Below, piece after piece: positions 5,339 through 6,213 of a stretch of 6,213 bases of DNA (positions are counted from its first letter, which is position 1; each line of letters opens with the position of its first letter). The DNA lies in the NCBI GenBank assembly GCA_029051835.1, contig JAIDKJ010000327.1:1-6213 (forward strand), read 5' to 3'. The translations under genes were made by a program, and so were the position numbers. The notes under the pieces were generated by a model. That model did not search any database and had not been told where the DNA came from. It was given only the letters and a program-made list of their open reading frames with translations. The DNA comes from Paramuribaculum sp. (GTDB lineage Bacteria > Bacteroidota > Bacteroidia > Bacteroidales > Muribaculaceae).

Positions 5339-6213
5339 TTACTTTATCTCGACGAGGTTATAATGCTGTTTGCCAAGGCCGAGCTGTTCGGCATAGTCGA
5401 GTAGATGCGGCGCACGGCGTGCTTCTATGCGTTCTATGAGATGCTGTTTGCCATGGTCGGGCGACTGGCGCACGGCGTCGACGCATGCGCGGTCGACTGC
5501 TACGGGGTCGAGCGAGGCGAATATGCCGAGATCGGCAAGTTCGGCCGGGGCCGGGTTGCCGTTGCAGTCGCAGTCGATCGACAGGTTGTTGGCCACGTTG
5601 ATGTAGACTACTTTGTCGCCGATATGGTTTATGATGGCCTCGCAGGCTTCGGCCATTGATTCCTGAAAAATGGAATCGGCCGGGATGTTGTTCCAGAGTT
5701 CGGCCGGATTGGTGGTCTTGCCGGCTGTGTGTACCCAGGCTTTGCCGTCGGCCGATGCTATGCCTATGGCCATGTTCTTAAGGGTGCCTCCGAATCCGGC
5801 CATCTGATGGCCTTTGAAGTGGGAGAGCACTACCATGAAATCGTAGTCGGTAAACCGGCTGCCCACCAGATCGTAGGGCAGATGACGGTATTCGGCTACA
5901 AACAGTGTGTCGGAGCCGATGGAGTCCATGATGTCTACCGGCGCTATGGCTGTGTAGCCGTGGTCGATAGCTGTTTGATATGCAGTGACAGGTGTGGAGC
6001 GAGAGCCTCCGTAGGCGGTGCAGCATTCGACGAGGGTGCCTTTGACTTCGTCGACGAGCGGTTTGATGAGCTGCGGGTCGAGCTGATTGGATTTCTTGGA
6101 TTCGCCGGTAGAGATTTTGACGGCTACTTTTCCTTGTGCTTTTCTGCCGAGTGCCGCATAGATTTTTTGCAGGCTTTCGGGTGAGATCTCACGGATGAAG
6201 TAGACCGTAGGGA
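5339..6213 (-). CDS. DUF362 domain protein, N terminus cut by window edge
   Basis: The frame is open from the right edge to TAA at 5341-5339, giving 290 visible residues; the upstream start is outside the window. An internal ATG at 5929 is not the real start, since homologous sequence continues above it. The visible part begins TVYFIREISPESLQKIYAALG, which in relatives lies close to the N terminus, so only a short stretch (possibly with a signal peptide) is missing. Family marks are VKISTGES, SHFKGHQMAGFGGTLKNMAIG (visible residues about 130-150), the DCDC cysteine motif (about 213-216, Cys codons at 5572-5570 and 5566-5564) and GIFASLDPVAVDRACVDAV near 229-247. It ends with LIERIEARRAPHLLDYAEQL. 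DUF362 proteins are often linked to iron-sulfur chemistry, but their reaction is unknown. Unlike clostridial relatives as I recall them, no CxxCxxC ferredoxin segment is seen between the GGTLKN region and the DCDC motif. The hairpin at 5227-5265 may terminate it. Confidence 0.88.
   Translation of the reverse strand, partial: PTVYFIREISPESLQKIYAALGRKAQGKVAVKISTGESKKSNQLDPQLIKPLVDEVKGTLVECCTAYGGSRSTPVTAYQTAIDHGYTAIAPVDIMDSIGSDTLFVAEYRHLPYDLVGSRFTDYDFMVVLSHFKGHQMAGFGGTLKNMAIGIASADGKAWVHTAGKTTNPAELWNNIPADSIFQESMAEACEAIINHIGDKVVYINVANNLSIDCDCNGNPAPAELADLGIFASLDPVAVDRACVDAVRQSPDHGKQHLIERIEARRAPHLLDYAEQLGLGKQHYNLVEIK

Noticed and set aside
5405..6184. Plus-strand frames opposite the DUF362 gene
   Set aside because: They lie antisense to a conserved frame that is open across the whole segment, and they contain no recognisable domain.
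1..6213. CRISPR array, insertion sequence, toxin-antitoxin or defence system
   Set aside because: No regularly spaced repeats, transposase motifs, terminal inverted repeats or small paired toxin-antitoxin frames were seen; nearly all the sequence is accounted for by housekeeping genes.

Overview
The window reads as ordinary chromosomal core DNA from a Bacteroidota species, most likely order Bacteroidales. The genes are GC-rich at third positions, and the possible family Muribaculaceae is an inference. Two things support this. The proteins resemble Bacteroidales versions of PheS, TilS, dCMP deaminase, S41 protease and DUF362. The upstream regions carry the Bacteroides-type promoter boxes (-7 TAnnTTTG, with a -33 TTG-like box 19-20 bp upstream) instead of sigma70 elements, and strong Shine-Dalgarno sites are absent.

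Layout, left to right: (1) bases 1-227, minus strand, the N-terminal end of pheS (phenylalanyl-tRNA synthetase alpha subunit), cut by the window edge. (2) A 179-bp divergent intergenic region with a good -7 box for pheS and a weaker candidate for the rightward genes. (3) A rightward pair: a small two-helix membrane protein with a bacterial PH-like domain (407-832), followed with overlap or near-contact by tilS (tRNA-Ile lysidine synthetase, to 2169). (4) A convergent junction of only 39 bp without a recognisable terminator. (5) A leftward cluster transcribed from about 4976 down to 2209: dCMP deaminase, S41 carboxy-terminal processing protease, 5-formyltetrahydrofolate cyclo-ligase. (6) A 181-bp divergent region holding the promoter of that cluster, a short tandem repeat, and the promoter of a tRNA-Arg(CCU) gene. 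(7) The tRNA at 5142-5213 and a strong intrinsic terminator at 5227-5265. (8) A leftward DUF362 gene (5339 to beyond 6213), cut at its N terminus by the window edge.

How the genes relate: pheS, tilS and tRNA-Arg(CCU) belong to translation (aminoacylation, tRNA modification, AGG decoding). dCMP deaminase and 5-formyl-THF cyclo-ligase both feed thymidylate and one-carbon metabolism: one makes dUMP, the other returns 5-formyl-THF to the usable folate pool. The envelope protease CtpA lies between them in the same transcription unit. No mobile element, CRISPR array, toxin-antitoxin, defence or prophage gene was seen. The least characterised items are the PH-domain membrane protein linked to tilS and the DUF362 protein, which appears to lack a ferredoxin insert. 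I found no convincing novel system; the findings are modest and scored accordingly.
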